A stretch of 64,000 bases of DNA. Source: Capillidium heterosporum. Lineage: Eukaryota; Entomophthoromycota; Entomophthoromycetes; Entomophthorales; Capillidiaceae. Below are positions 26,029-37,715 of this stretch, piece after piece (positions within the stretch are counted from its first letter, which is position 1; each line of letters opens with the position of its first letter). Location of the stretch: NCBI GenBank assembly GCA_016630905.1, contig WBMQ01000003.1, positions 1,922,001 through 1,986,000 on the forward strand, read 5' to 3'. The notes beneath the pieces were generated by a model that saw only the letters and a program-made list of their open reading frames with translations, searched no databases and was not told where the DNA came from. The position numbers and the translations under genes are program-made.

Positions 26029-28086
26029 ATGACTCAAGAGACTATGCTGAAGGAACAATCTAACCAAGCCCGACATGACGACCATCAAAACCAGCAACCT
26101 CAAGCTCAAGAACCAAAGGAGTTCTTCTTCATGTCTTGCAACTTCTGTAGGAAACGCAAGACTAAATGCGACCGTATCAAGCCTTCTTGTTCGCTATGTA
26201 TAAAGAAGAAAGTCAAATGCATCTACGTACCAGTTAACATCGGCAACCCGACCTACGTTAAGTTAAGTCCAACTGCTAACGACGATGGCGATAACTTAAT
26301 TTCCGAAGATGCCATCAACCTCATGAATCGAATCTTAAAAGTCTCGAAGCGGAGTTTGGATCTATCTAGGGCTGTTTTAAAGGATAGTGTAAGTGGGATT
26401 AGTCCTCTAGAGAGTGATTATAGTACAGCTATCGAAAGGAAGCTGGGTCACGTTGGATTCTAGCCCAAATAACTCAAACTTACTAAATTTACCTATCGTT
26501 GGTAGTAAGGGTTTGAAACACCACTTTTCTAAAAAGCTGCAACATTTACTAACTACGTACCTGACCTGGCATTATCCACTGTACCCGATATTCCACAAAC
26601 CAACTTTTATCAACCAACTGGAACAATGTGCCGTCCTCTTCTATTCGGTACTAGCGGTTGGAACTTTATACTACTCCAGTAATAAAGAGTATTATAAAAG
26701 GCTGGGTAAGCTCTTTTATGCTAAAGCTATCCGAGAGTTGAATGTTAAGCCGATGCGGTTTTCAGTAGGGACCGTGATTGCATACATCCATCTAAGCTTT
26801 TACGCTTTGGTTGAAGGAGATCGATGGGGTGCCTTGAAGTCTGTTGGGGAAGCGGTTAGGTAATTATATTTTTTGAATAAACAAACAATTTCTATTATCT
26901 TTTTAAAAGCAATAACTAATTTTTTTACTTTTAGGATGTCTGATATACTTGGATTAAGCAAGACTTCCAAGTTTCCCATCTATTACACAAAGAATTTCGA
27001 TCTAAACGAAGTAGATACTGAGATCCGATGCCGAGCTTGGTGGGGACTCTACACCTTAGATCGCATAGTAGGCTCATTTAACAATGGAGAATGCTTTGTC
27101 AAAGATAGCTACAACCCTCTTCTTATTGTGAATCCAAGAACTAGTTCCATATGCCCTTTACACAGCCAAGCTTTTGCTAACAACTTCAATTTTAAACGTA
27201 ACGCAAGTATTTGTATGCATTCCAACTTGGAATGGCAAATATTGACTGAAAGCACGCCCCAATTATCGATGGTAGAATTAGTACTCTTGGATTTCGTCAA
27301 TCAGTCGACGGTACTTTACAAGAAGGTCAACAAGTTTCAATTGCAACATCGACAGCAAGTCCACAGTAAAGATTTTCCCGTTTACTCTAAGGAGCTTTCC
27401 AACTTGTGGCTGAAGATCACTCAGTGGGGTGGTTACCTCAATCAACAGTTCTCAGTAAAAGAGGTCTGGGAGAAGAGACCGTTGCCAAACTCGTTCACCT
27501 CGTACAAGATCTATTCCTCCATGAAGCTGCATTCGATACTCAACAACGCCATCATAATTTTCTTCTACCCAGATCTCCTACTGGCATCAGGTTTTGAAAG
27601 GAAGTACCAAGAATTCCAACGTAACAGCAACCTACGCAGCTATATTTACGACTCGAATATTTTTGTACCTCAACCCTCTAACTGATATCTTTCTAATTCC
27701 TAGCTGGTACTTCACTTTGAAAGTCACGACTTCAGCTTTAAGTTACGGTATTCTGTTGGAAGGTATACCATCTGATTTGCGACTGCAGTGCCGTAAGATG
27801 CTTATGGATTTACTTAGAGTGGTACTATATTAAAAGGATAGGGAAAGGGGAATTAGTGAGGACGAGAATAACTGAAAATAATTTGGATCGGTTGTTTGAT
27901 TTCGTTCTGGATCTGGGCCAGAGGGCATTGACTAGTGAGGAGTTTGAATTCGCTTTGAGGGAAGAGGTTACTGGATATGAGGTGACTACTGCTGTTGCAA
28001 CTTCGACTTTGGCTTTGAGTTCGAATAATAGGTATTATGGTAGCAACTTACAACCGACTACTTCGAGCTACAGTTATAGGCAGTAG
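26029..28086 (+). pseudogene. Zn2Cys6 transcription factor, broken paralogue
   Basis: Close paralogue of the intact gene at 55043. An N-terminal zinc cluster (CNFCRKRKTKCDRIKPSC, then SLCIKKKVKC) with C-x2-C-x6-C-x6-C-x2-C-x6-C spacing is followed by the fungal-specific regulator domain: LTTYLTWHYPLYPIFHKPTF, GTLYYSSNKEYYKR, RCRAWWGLYTLDRIVG. The 75-nt intron (26860-26934) is at the same position as in the paralogue (72 nt). The frame changes three times, each +1: between about 26409 and 26460, near 27590-27600 (after FYPDLLLASGFE), and between about 27740 and 27833. No in-frame stop interrupts the aligned segments, and the C-terminus extends beyond the paralogue. It may be a young pseudogene, an error-rich assembly or a recoded gene. 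Confidence 0.78.
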
Positions 28087-29005
28087 GAATGTTTAAGTTT
28101 TTAGCATGATAAAGTATTTAGTTGCAGTAATGAACCTATTTTAGCACTATAAACTTGATATATCTCTACCTATTTTCTTTAAGGCTGGAAGCTAATATCT
28201 ACAAATTTATTACCTAATTAAAATTGTCAATTTGAATTCTCGACCAACCATTTATAAGCTTAATGATGCTGGGACTAAAATTATGTAAAAGTTAGATAAG
28301 ATCAAGCCTTTTAAACAGTGGGTAAATTTAAAGTGTCACTTATAGTAAAGTGAAAAATTGGAGTGTTTAATTGGGTAATAGTGATCTTGCGGGTAAAACC
28401 CCAAGGTTCAAGTTTGGTTAGATAGTTCATCTTGAAAGGATGCATTTGCTATTCCAAATAACTAGCTACAATATAGTTAACTTGGGACTTGTTCAAAGCA
28501 GCTTTTGAAATAAATTCTACAATTCATTTTAGGTTGTAAGCTGACCTATAACCTAAAGGATATGGTGGATTTACAAAGGCTCACTTTATTGAAGATTGAT
28601 ATGAAAGTATCAAACAGTTCTTCCCTAACACCTATTTGTTGATTGGTAGCTAGGACTACCTTATAAATTCCATTTTATTGGAATTACTTGTCTACAAAAT
28701 GTAATGTAAGAATTCCCTATTTTATGGAACGGATGATGCAATCATCTCTTTCAAAAGCTCACTGCTACTTTGATCCGTTTTGAATGTCTAAAGCCCCTAC
28801 TATTAATAATATCTGTGACCAATAAATTCAATAGGATTTAGAAACTATTGGATTTGATTCCAAAAACAAAGTTGGGATTGTAGACACTTATAACTGAACA
28901 TACTAATAAGAAATTAAAACATATTCATAGTAAGGAAAACCATATACTTCAATAAAGACTATTTTATTAATAAAAGATACATATGCAATTCAACAACTTA
29001 AAAAC
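28087..29005. other. Convergent intergenic region
   Basis: 3' flanks of the Zn2Cys6 relic and the GATA factor. AT-rich, no feature recognised. Confidence 0.5.
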
Positions 29006-30124
29006 TTAGTTCATCTTGGAGTAGAGATGGGAGTCCAAACCAGTCAGTAGCTGGGTAGTCTGACTCAACAGGTTCTTGAGTTTGTCAACCTCATCCTGAA
29101 GTTTCTGACGGTGGTCTAGCAACGTAGACACTGGTAGTGTATCCAATGCGGGAGCAGAAGTAGGTAGAGGGCTAGTGTGTCTTTGTACGAGGGTTTCTTC
29201 CAAACCGGAGTTGGAACTGAAGTAAACTTTGTTACTTTCAGAGACCTCATCGTTAGATAGGGCAGGAGTAGTACAGTTGTACAGACTACCTGAGTCGGAG
29301 GCAACTTTAGGCAATTTCTTGGGGGATTTGAGTAGGCTTCGGTTGACTTCCTCTAACCAGTTAAATCCAGTAGAGCTGTAACCAGATCCATTAGTAGAAG
29401 AGGGGTCAATTGGCGAATCTAAGGCAGTAAGGGGACGCTTGTTGGGGTCCTTGGAGTAGGCAAAAGGAACTTCACAACGTTGAATTTTGGCCGAGACACG
29501 CGTAGATACCTTAAGCAGGGCATCCGACTCGGTACTCAAATCCTGACTGCTACCTTCAGTAAAATCCTGGTAGGACATGCGTTTGCGACGCTTTATTACG
29601 TTACGACGCATAGAAACGGGACGTACACTGCCGTGGATCTTCTGGTAGAGGCCGCAGGCGTTACAGATAGGTTCTCCATTCAAGTTCCGCCTCCATAAAG
29701 GGGTGGTTGTGGCACTACAGTTGGCACAGACATAGTTGGGCTTGATGCGCTGGTTGTAAGCGGGGCACCCCGTGCAAGCTAAAGAACCACCAGTGCCGTT
29801 ACAGTGCCCGTTTCCAGGGCAGTTGCCAGCTTCCTCGACGGCGACATCTTGGAACTTTTTGTTGGGTTTGGATTTGGAGGTCTGGCGTAAACTTCCCCTA
29901 GCTTTGAGGTACAGACCACAGGCGTTGCACAAATGCTCACCGTCAGGACCACGACGCCACAAAGGAGTTGAAGTACACCCGCAGTTGGAACAGCTCATAC
30001 CTTCGACTGCTTTGTTACGCTTGGTATGACGTCGTTTTGGCTTAGATTGTTGTTCGGTCGCAAGGCATTTGGGTTGGTTAATTTCGTCGATCATGTTTGC
30101 TTCAGCTGGGAATCGGTTACACAT
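29006..30124 (-). CDS. SRE1: SreA/Fep1/Urbs1-type GATA iron regulator
   Basis: Intronless, 372 residues. Two GATA zinc fingers of the C-x2-C-x17-C-x2-C type (CSNCGCTSTPLWRR...CNACGLYLKARGS and CANCSATTTPLWRR...CNACGLYQKIHGS) flank a Cys-rich segment, CPGNGHCNGTGG then ACTGCPAYNQR. This two-finger plus Cys-rich layout is diagnostic for the fungal repressors that shut off siderophore and iron-uptake genes in high iron, where the Cys-rich segment senses iron. A basic stretch (RRNVIKRRKR) follows finger 2, as in the family. The C-terminus has a coiled coil (LQDEVDKLKNLLSQTTQLL), as in Fep1/SreA. Its upstream region is loaded with the family's own binding site, pointing to autoregulation. No siderophore or iron-uptake gene is recognised in the window. 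Confidence 0.93.
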   Translation of the reverse strand: MCNRFPAEANMIDEINQPKCLATEQQSKPKRRHTKRNKAVEGMSCSNCGCTSTPLWRRGPDGEHLCNACGLYLKARGSLRQTSKSKPNKKFQDVAVEEAGNCPGNGHCNGTGGSLACTGCPAYNQRIKPNYVCANCSATTTPLWRRNLNGEPICNACGLYQKIHGSVRPVSMRRNVIKRRKRMSYQDFTEGSSQDLSTESDALLKVSTRVSAKIQRCEVPFAYSKDPNKRPLTALDSPIDPSSTNGSGYSSTGFNWLEEVNRSLLKSPKKLPKVASDSGSLYNCTTPALSNDEVSESNKVYFSSNSGLEETLVQRHTSPLPTSAPALDTLPVSTLLDHRQKLQDEVDKLKNLLSQTTQLLTGLDSHLYSKMN

Positions 30125-30169
30125 TTTTGTAAGATAAAGTTGAAAGTTCTAAAGGGCGCTTTATATAGC

Positions 30170-31770
30170 ATCTGATTTTTATCTGATTACAAATTTTATA
30201 ATTGGACAAAGCTGAGCTACAATCGACTCAAAGTTGATTATCTTTTGATTAGACTTTAATTTGTATCCAATGATAGATTGTTTAGATGTCTTAGTACATA
30301 TCAGATTAGCCTTACATCTTGATACCCGCTTTGCCAAACTGTTAATTTGACTTGGGAATATAGATATCAAGTCTATGGAATTTGGAGCGCAAGGACTACT
30401 CACGTTGTTATCGCTAGATTTTTATCCTATAGTAGGTATGGAATTCTATTTACGCGGTATAGTTATTTGAAAAGTTCAAGCGGCTGATACAGCCTTCAGA
30501 TATACCTTTCCTTTCCATCAGATATATCGTTTCTTTGTACATATTTTTCCGCTTTAAAAATAGCTTCATACATTCCAAACCAAACTATTTGGTTCAATCT
30601 CCATCTGATATCTTGCAATTCTTTTCACCCCCAAATGACTTCAACTTGAATTAGATGGGAATCGAACCAAAAGTTCCAATTTAGTAGGGTAATTGGTCTA
30701 GGCTAAACTGCATTAGTCAACTTTATACCCAAGTAATCTGATTCTAATCTATCTGATATTTTGTATAGTGAATCAGATAAATTCTGTAGATTAGATAAAC
30801 ATTTCTTAGCAAATGTAGATGGACTATCTGAATAGGAACCCAAAAGGCGTGATCAAAGGTCGCATGGATGATGAGTCAATGAGGAGGGTAACTGATAGAT
30901 TGCCCTGGGTACCTATTTTTAGACAGAGTATAGCAGCTTTTCTGGTAGAGTTTGGGACGATAGTAGACTGAGTATAGTGTTTGCTTTCTCTAGTGTTGTC
31001 TGAAATACATATCCTTTCATTCAGCAAATTCGACTTTAGTAAGTCAAGTTCTATCGACCTACCAGTCTTCTTTTTAAACTAGTTAGTGTAAACCTACATC
31101 AGATCTACTACATTTACAAATTCTCCATCGCTAAAACATTATTTACCCTATAAGATCTTTTACTAATCTATTACTCAACTATCCTTTTACCCATATTACA
31201 TCAGATAGTCAACTTCTTTCTAAAATCTTGGATCACTCCAGGTACATGATTGAATTAGAGGTTTGTAAAGATAGCAAGATGTTGTAAAATCCTTTGATCA
31301 GATATTTCAACTTGCATAGGCTGCTGGTATAGTTTAGTTACGTTGCTCAAGTTATACTCTAGTACTGAATTTATTGAGTGGATTTATAGATCTCTATTTC
31401 GTATATCGAAAGTTTATTGAGAGAAGCTTGAATATTTTATAGATAAGTATTCTAGGATCATTTACGAATTGTAAAATCATTCGATATAGTCCCTATTTAT
31501 ATAGGAATATTAATTGAATATGCTTATAGAACGATTTAAAGGTATATAGAGCCACACCAATCCATTTACTAAAAGATATCGCTGACGTATCCCTTATACA
31601 ACCATTTTGCTATCAAGATGTTTATCCTCATATCTGGTATTTATCAGATGGAGAACCAACTCTAAAATTTTAACAAGGGTAATGGAGATTTATATCTTGT
31701 AATCCATGCCCATCTTAAAACTATACAGCATTAGACAGCCTTTAGATAATCTCAACAAACCTAATCTGAT
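30170..31770. promoter_or_regulatory. Cluster of 13 ATCWGAT sites upstream of the GATA factor
   Basis: ATCTGAT or ATCAGAT (each the reverse complement of the other) occurs at 30170, 30181, 30300, 30517, 30603, 30736, 30751, 30772, 31098, 31200, 31297, 31643 and 31764. Three extend to the full nine-base ATCWGATAA described for SreA/Sre1 targets: 30179-30187 minus, 30772-30780 plus, 31641-31649 minus. At the base composition here roughly 0.4 would be expected by chance in 1.6 kb. The gene next to them encodes the factor family that binds this motif. Confidence 0.85.
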
Positions 31771-32718
31771 TATTTGGCATTAGCTTCGTACTTCTTTTAT
31801 GGCTTGGTTACTCACAATAGAGAGATAAATCGAACTATATAGTAGGGAAGGTAATAATGTATCAATTTTCAAGCTATTTTACTTATAGGTTAAATTAGTT
31901 TGATACAAAATAGTTGTAGGAGCCTGAGCTTCCGTGGAAAATATATGGGTAATAGGAACCTCAGTCCAGTTATTGCAAACCTCCAAATCAAAGCCATATT
32001 ATTCTAAAATTCTACAACTTTTAACAGCAGCCTTATTAAAGCTCTTACAATATTTTGAAACAGTTATAGACCCAAGCATAAGCGATTAAAATAGAAAACT
32101 TCAACTCAATATAGAATTAAGTTTAATAAATAATGCATTTGATTAAAGATATATAGGTATCTTAAATTCGAAATTTAGGTAATGTAGAAAGCAACACTCA
32201 ATTTCAAAATAGAAAAGTTTTCTTAATAGGGCTATTGCTTAATAACAATGCAAACTATTCAAAAAGTGACACTTTGAAATGCTACCAATCTAATATTTAG
32301 ATTTGAGCCGAATTAACAAGAGTATCTGCTATTAAACGAATTTTGTTCAACCAATTTTATCAATTTGTCAAGATAATTACAAAATAAATTGTTAGAGATG
32401 TAGCTTATTTTGATAAACAGAATAGAAGTTGAAGTAATAAAAATTAATTTCTTAAAGCATCTCAAATTAAATTTTGGACTAAGGTAATGCTTTGGTTAGA
32501 AGGTAGAATTACAAAATATAACCAAATTTCTTTAAGGCTAAACTTAAAATATTATATATACTTAAGGCACAAGTACTTGAATTTGAGATATTAAAACTAG
32601 TCGCAGGATACTTGAATTATTGCTAGCATTAAGCATTGCTGTTCTCTACCTTGCTTTTCTTTTTTATCTTTGTATTCTATCTAGTATATTTTATACTATA
32701 TTTTCTACTAATTTAAAA

Positions 32719-32820
32719 GTTAATTCTATTTAATAAAAATAGCTAAAATCTTTTTAATAAGTTATTTTCTATTTAATAAAATAGCTAAAATCTTTTTAAT
32801 AAGTTATTTTCTATTGAATA
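32719..32820. repeat. 42-bp tandem repeat, 2.4 copies
   Basis: Copy 1 at 32719-32760 and copy 2 at 32761-32802 are nearly identical (starting GTTATTTTCTATTTAATAAA in copy 2, ending TTTTTAATAA). A partial third copy runs to 32820. The unit is almost pure A/T. Confidence 0.85.
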
Positions 32821-34211
32821 TAAATATACTAAGACTAACATTAATTAAATATATACTTTTAATAATATTATTCAATAATATTAATAGTTTAAAGGACTGG
32901 GTAAAAATAATGATATAGTAATCTAAAATACTATTTTAATTTTTGTATTTTACTAGTATAGGACTATAGTTTATATATATTTCAAATTAATTTTGTACAT
33001 ATTTTTAGTTATATATACATCTTAATTACTGTAAGGAAATATTCTAGATCAGCTGTAGTTTCACCCCATAAACCGAATTCAAGTCTAGAAATGCCTTTAT
33101 AACGGGAATCAAGTGATTAACCCTGCAGTCACTATGTCTCATTCCTTGCACTCCTTAACGATCACGATTATCTCCCAGAAAACCCAAATGAGTATCTGGA
33201 ATATTGACTACTAAAGACAAGTCACCTATATAAGGCCCACTGGTGAACTTAGTAGTAGATCAAGTAATTATTAAATAAACGTATTGAACATTTGATATTT
33301 TTCTTCTGCCATCGGCATAGTATAGACTCCCTGCGTAGTATAATTGAGAACTGATAATTTGCATCCCTCCAAGATCGAGAGTTGCATTGACCTGACCTGA
33401 ATCAACAACCTGAACTGAACCGAATCTGAAAACTTAAGCTAAACAATGGATTTGACTACATTCCTTAGTCTCGTGGCTACGGTTGAAGTAGTCCTGTCTG
33501 CTCACCGCCTTTTGATCTGACTCCAGGCACGATTATCCTCCCTGTATAATCTTTGTGTCAACTTCCTTAGCCTTTATGGAGTACTGGCTACCGCTTACTG
33601 CCTGGTTGACTCCTGCTGGTAAGCGTTCTTGGTGGACGTTTCTCAACACCAAGTTAAAATATTCAACCTTTTACATATGTATTTGACAAAGCTTTAAGTT
33701 ATTGTTTGCTGTATTGTTGGCCTAATAATCAGATCTACAGATAAATATTATCATTTATATCTGTAAAGCTAAAATAATTTTCATATTAGTAGAACAATTA
33801 GGATTACTTTTAAATTATATTTGAATTGATTAAACTTAGAGCTAAATGAAAGGTATTAAAAATCTGTTGTAGTACTTTAAAGCAACTATTTTTAAAATTC
33901 ATCTAAAAATGCTAATATCTATCACCATTCCTTCTATCTTTTGTTTTTAAGCCAAGTCCTACACGTTTCCTTGGATTTGAGTTTCACTTTCGTCATAGAA
34001 AGTTCCAGACGGAACCAGGGACCGATTCAATTTTCATCAGCTTCTCAGGTTTTCACCATTTCATCAATCTCGCAATCGATTAAATAATAAAGAGTTGTAG
34101 CAACATCGAGCTGATAAGTAATTTCAAAATTCATCCTTACCTAATTTTACATTTTTACAACAATTGGCCAAACTAATCATTTCTACGCTTTATTTTATTT
34201 TTTCAATTTAG

Positions 34212-37200
34212 ATGTATCAAGAAAGTATAGACTATAGGAGGGTAGAGAAGGTTCAGAAGCTAGGTGAAGGAGGGTTTGGCAAAGTTTACAAGGTGCGGTA
34301 TCTAGGTCTACCTTATGCTTTGAAGCAGTTGAAGACGCCACAGAAGGGTATGGAAGCAAGTTTTCGTATGGCAGTCGAAGGCTTGGAACGAGAAGCGAAG
34401 GCGTTGCAGAGTCTAGGTAGATCCGAGTTTATAGTTCAGTTCTTTGGTGCATGTAAGGATGAGCTGGGCAACTCTTGTCTGTTGATGGAATTCGTAAGTG
34501 GCATGGACTTGGCAAAGTTAATTGAGAAATTCCCCAAATATCTGAGTTGGACCGTAAGACGCTCTTTAACTTTAGGTGTAACTAAAGGTCTAGATTTCAT
34601 ACACTCCAAAAATATTTTGCACCGGGATATTAAAAGTGACAACGTGTTGCTGGAGCTGCATGGAGATCAGATTACACAAGTCAAGATAGCAGATTTCGGT
34701 ATCTGCCGACTCGAACACGATTTACTATCCACGAATCAACATACAATGATGATGGAAGCCGGGGTAGGTTCCGCTCTATGGATGGCTCCCGAACTACTCA
34801 ACCAGAGGTTTGCCCATCCGACAACCAAGACCGATATTTACTCGTTAGGCGTAGTTATGTGGGAGATTGCAGTACTAGCTCGACCTTACCTCGGTATCCA
34901 GAAACTGGAGGTGATAGCACAGCGTAAATTGAAGGGCCTCATTGAGTCCTTACCCAATGATACACCTCCCCCATACCTAGCTGTACTACGTCGTTGCCAG
35001 CACCCCGACCCCAAATTTAGACCATATGCCCATGAGCTTATTCGAATAATGGAAAACTCCACCTTCAACCAACTGGAGGAAACAGTTAGTGTGATGCCGA
35101 CCTATTCGACCTCCTACTCAATAGCTAGTAATTTTACCGTACCTCTACTTTCAGATAGCACTGTAAGCACCGACAGCCTAATGCATTCATTGAGCCATTT
35201 CAAAGAGAAATTGACACTGGAGGAAGGTTTCTTTGAAACACTAGATAAACTCGACCTCAACATAAATGACCAGAATGCACTAAACAACATGTCGAGGATC
35301 ATCGGAATAAATCCTTTTACTAGTTACGGGGACTTTTGCTACGCCATCGGAGACAAACTTATCAACGAGCAATCGCCTCTCAATCTACGTAGATGTAAGC
35401 TATACTTCCATAGGGCACTAGATCATGGCAACTTTAACTCTCTGCTGAGACTTGCCGTCATATATGGCTCGGGACTTGGTATGGCAAAACCTGACCTCAA
35501 CGAAGCATTCAAATTTATCACAAGGGCGGCCGAGTTGGGTGATCCTATGGGCAACCTCTACCTCGCCGAATGCTACTACTATGGAAAAGGCACTTCAAAG
35601 GACTGGAATAAAGCTAAATTACATCTCACTGCCGCAGCCAACCGTGACATCCCCGAAGCTATGCATTTATTAGCACTGCTGACTTTGCAGGATGACGCCA
35701 ATATTAAAGATATCGAAACAGGTATCTATATGCTGCAGAAGGCTGCAAACTTAGACTACGCCCCTTCCCAGTTTGAACTAGGCAAGATCTACTCAGAAGG
35801 GTTACTGCAACCCAAGGATTTCGACTTAGCACGTAAGCACATTCTCGACGCTGCAGCGAAGAAACACCCTGGGTCCCTATTTCTCAAAGGCAAAATCTAC
35901 GAGCGAGGGGAAGGGATAACTAAGGATATGGATCAAGCTATACTCGCCTACAAAGCTTCGGCCGACCTCAACTACCCCGAAGCTCAGTGCAGGTTAGGTA
36001 AACTCTATTACGAAGGACGGTTTTTGCAAAAGGACTTTGCAAAGGCATTCATGCTGTTCCAAGCGGCTGCTAACCTCGGCTTTGCTGAAGGTGAGTTTAG
36101 AGTGGCGAAATGCTATTACGAAGGTACTGGTATCGACCAGAACTTTGGCCTCTCGTTTCAGTGGTTCTTGAAGGCAGCTCAGGCAGGGCTCGACAGGGCC
36201 CAATTCGGTCTAGGATTGCAGTACGAGTCGGGGCAGGGCGTTGCACGCGACCTCAACCAAGCCATCTTGTGGTACAGGAAGGCAGCTTTGCAAGGCCTAT
36301 CAGTTGCTTACCACGCCCTAGGCCTCTGCTACAAGGACGGTAAGGGAGTCCTAAAAGACTACGAAGAAGCCTACAAGTGGTTTCTCAACGCCGCCTTGAA
36401 CGGTAGAGCTGACTCCCAGTTCGAGCTAGGCCTTCTATTCTACAACGGGCAGGGTGTGCAGCAGGATTATGAGAAAGCTCACACCTGGATCTCTAAATCA
36501 GCTTTCCAGAACTATCCCCAGGCGCAGAACTATTTGGGAATCATGTTCAAGAAGGGACTTGGTGTCCCCAAGGACGACGGTAAAGCCAAGAGTTGGTTAG
36601 CCCAATCTGAACTGCAAGGTGTACCTACACGACCTAGCCCAACCCCACCAGCCTCCAACGAGAATTTACCCAAAAAACCAACGACCTCTTCCAAGTTTGT
36701 GCTGCTAAAGAAGAAGGCTGATGCTGGCGATGCAGAATCCCAGTACCAAGTAGCATTAGCCTACTTTAACGGGGATGGAATAAGTAAGGACGAAGTTGAA
36801 GCCATCTCATGGTGCCGTAAAGCTGCTCTACAAGGCCACAACATAGCCCAGAACTGGATGGGGTTCCAGCTGAGTTCTGACCCCAACAACAGCAAGGATG
36901 TCAGAGAGGCAATTGGTTGGTTCAAGCGGTCAGCACTGCAAGGCAATTTCCCGGCCCAGTACAACTTGGCACGCTGCTACCTCAACGGTACTGGCACCCA
37001 AAAAGACGCCAAGCAGGCCCTCAGCTGGTTCAAGAAGGCTGCTGAACAGGACCAGCCTCAAGCTCAGTATCGGGTAGGTAAGCTTTTAGCCAGCGGGGAC
37101 GTTGGTGTAGATAAGGATGTTGTCGTAGCTCTAAGTTGGTACCTGAAGGCGGCCAATGGCAACCATTGCGAGGCCCAATTTGAATGTGGACTCATCTACC

Positions 37201-37715
37201 ACGATGGCACTGGAACTTTACGCGACTCCAAATTAGCCTACCACTGGTTCCTAGAAGCTAGTAAACAAGACCACCCCAAGGCTAAATTCTATCTTGGCTA
37301 CTATCATCAGCACGGATACGCGTACCTGCAACCTGACATCTTCCAAGCTCTCAAATACTACCGGCAAGCATCCCAACTCAACGACGTGCAAGCTCACCAC
37401 CATTTAGGTTTATGTTACCGAGATGGTCTAGGGCTGCAACAAGATTTCCGACAGGCCTTTCAGTACTTTAGTCTGGCTGCCAAAGTTGGCTACGCTCCCA
37501 GCCAAGTCGAGTTGGGGAAGTTGTATTTGAAGGGATTGGGCGTAAGTTTAGATGTAGAGATGGCCTTCCAAATGTTTATAGAGGCGGCAAAACTTGAGGA
37601 TGCCGAGGCCAACTACCATCTCAGCCTATGTTATAAGGATGGTATTGGGACGAAGAAGGATCTGACGTTGGCCGAACATTATGCGACTAAGGCCGAGATT
37701 TTAGGGTATTTTTAG
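34212..37715 (+). CDS. Protein kinase fused to about 20 Sel1 repeats
   Basis: Single open frame of 1167 residues. An N-terminal kinase domain (about residues 8-275) has LGEGGFGKVYKVR, YALKQLK, ILHRDIKSDNVLLE, KIADFGIC and GSALWMAPELL, with all catalytic residues present. The HRDIKSDN loop and WMAPE segment suggest the TKL group. After a linker of about 100 residues, some 20 Sel1-like repeats of about 36 residues run to the end (pattern AQxxLGxxYxxGxGVxxDxxxAxxWxxKAA). They are split by a Pro/Ser/Asn-rich linker after the eleventh. Such fusions are known in early-diverging fungi, often as expanded families. The repeats probably bind partner proteins; substrate unknown. No damage is seen over 3.5 kb. 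Confidence 0.92.
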   Translation: MYQESIDYRRVEKVQKLGEGGFGKVYKVRYLGLPYALKQLKTPQKGMEASFRMAVEGLEREAKALQSLGRSEFIVQFFGACKDELGNSCLLMEFVSGMDLAKLIEKFPKYLSWTVRRSLTLGVTKGLDFIHSKNILHRDIKSDNVLLELHGDQITQVKIADFGICRLEHDLLSTNQHTMMMEAGVGSALWMAPELLNQRFAHPTTKTDIYSLGVVMWEIAVLARPYLGIQKLEVIAQRKLKGLIESLPNDTPPPYLAVLRRCQHPDPKFRPYAHELIRIMENSTFNQLEETVSVMPTYSTSYSIASNFTVPLLSDSTVSTDSLMHSLSHFKEKLTLEEGFFETLDKLDLNINDQNALNNMSRIIGINPFTSYGDFCYAIGDKLINEQSPLNLRRCKLYFHRALDHGNFNSLLRLAVIYGSGLGMAKPDLNEAFKFITRAAELGDPMGNLYLAECYYYGKGTSKDWNKAKLHLTAAANRDIPEAMHLLALLTLQDDANIKDIETGIYMLQKAANLDYAPSQFELGKIYSEGLLQPKDFDLARKHILDAAAKKHPGSLFLKGKIYERGEGITKDMDQAILAYKASADLNYPEAQCRLGKLYYEGRFLQKDFAKAFMLFQAAANLGFAEGEFRVAKCYYEGTGIDQNFGLSFQWFLKAAQAGLDRAQFGLGLQYESGQGVARDLNQAILWYRKAALQGLSVAYHALGLCYKDGKGVLKDYEEAYKWFLNAALNGRADSQFELGLLFYNGQGVQQDYEKAHTWISKSAFQNYPQAQNYLGIMFKKGLGVPKDDGKAKSWLAQSELQGVPTRPSPTPPASNENLPKKPTTSSKFVLLKKKADAGDAESQYQVALAYFNGDGISKDEVEAISWCRKAALQGHNIAQNWMGFQLSSDPNNSKDVREAIGWFKRSALQGNFPAQYNLARCYLNGTGTQKDAKQALSWFKKAAEQDQPQAQYRVGKLLASGDVGVDKDVVVALSWYLKAANGNHCEAQFECGLIYHDGTGTLRDSKLAYHWFLEASKQDHPKAKFYLGYYHQHGYAYLQPDIFQALKYYRQASQLNDVQAHHHLGLCYRDGLGLQQDFRQAFQYFSLAAKVGYAPSQVELGKLYLKGLGVSLDVEMAFQMFIEAAKLEDAEANYHLSLCYKDGIGTKKDLTLAEHYATKAEILGYF

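Larger units (their letters stand above)
30125..34211. other. 4.1 kb divergent intergenic region
   Basis: Separates the GATA factor (minus) from the kinase-Sel1 gene (plus). The first 1.6 kb carries the ATCWGAT cluster. Then come AT-rich sequence, a 42-bp tandem repeat at 32719-32820 and a less AT-rich block at about 33060-33650 that could be a retroelement LTR remnant. TTTCAATTTAG directly before ATG 34212 could be the end of a leader intron. Confidence 0.55.

Noticed and set aside
30650-30740. tRNA-like B box on the minus strand (GGTTCGATTCC)
   Set aside because: Neither a T stem nor acceptor arms can be formed around it.
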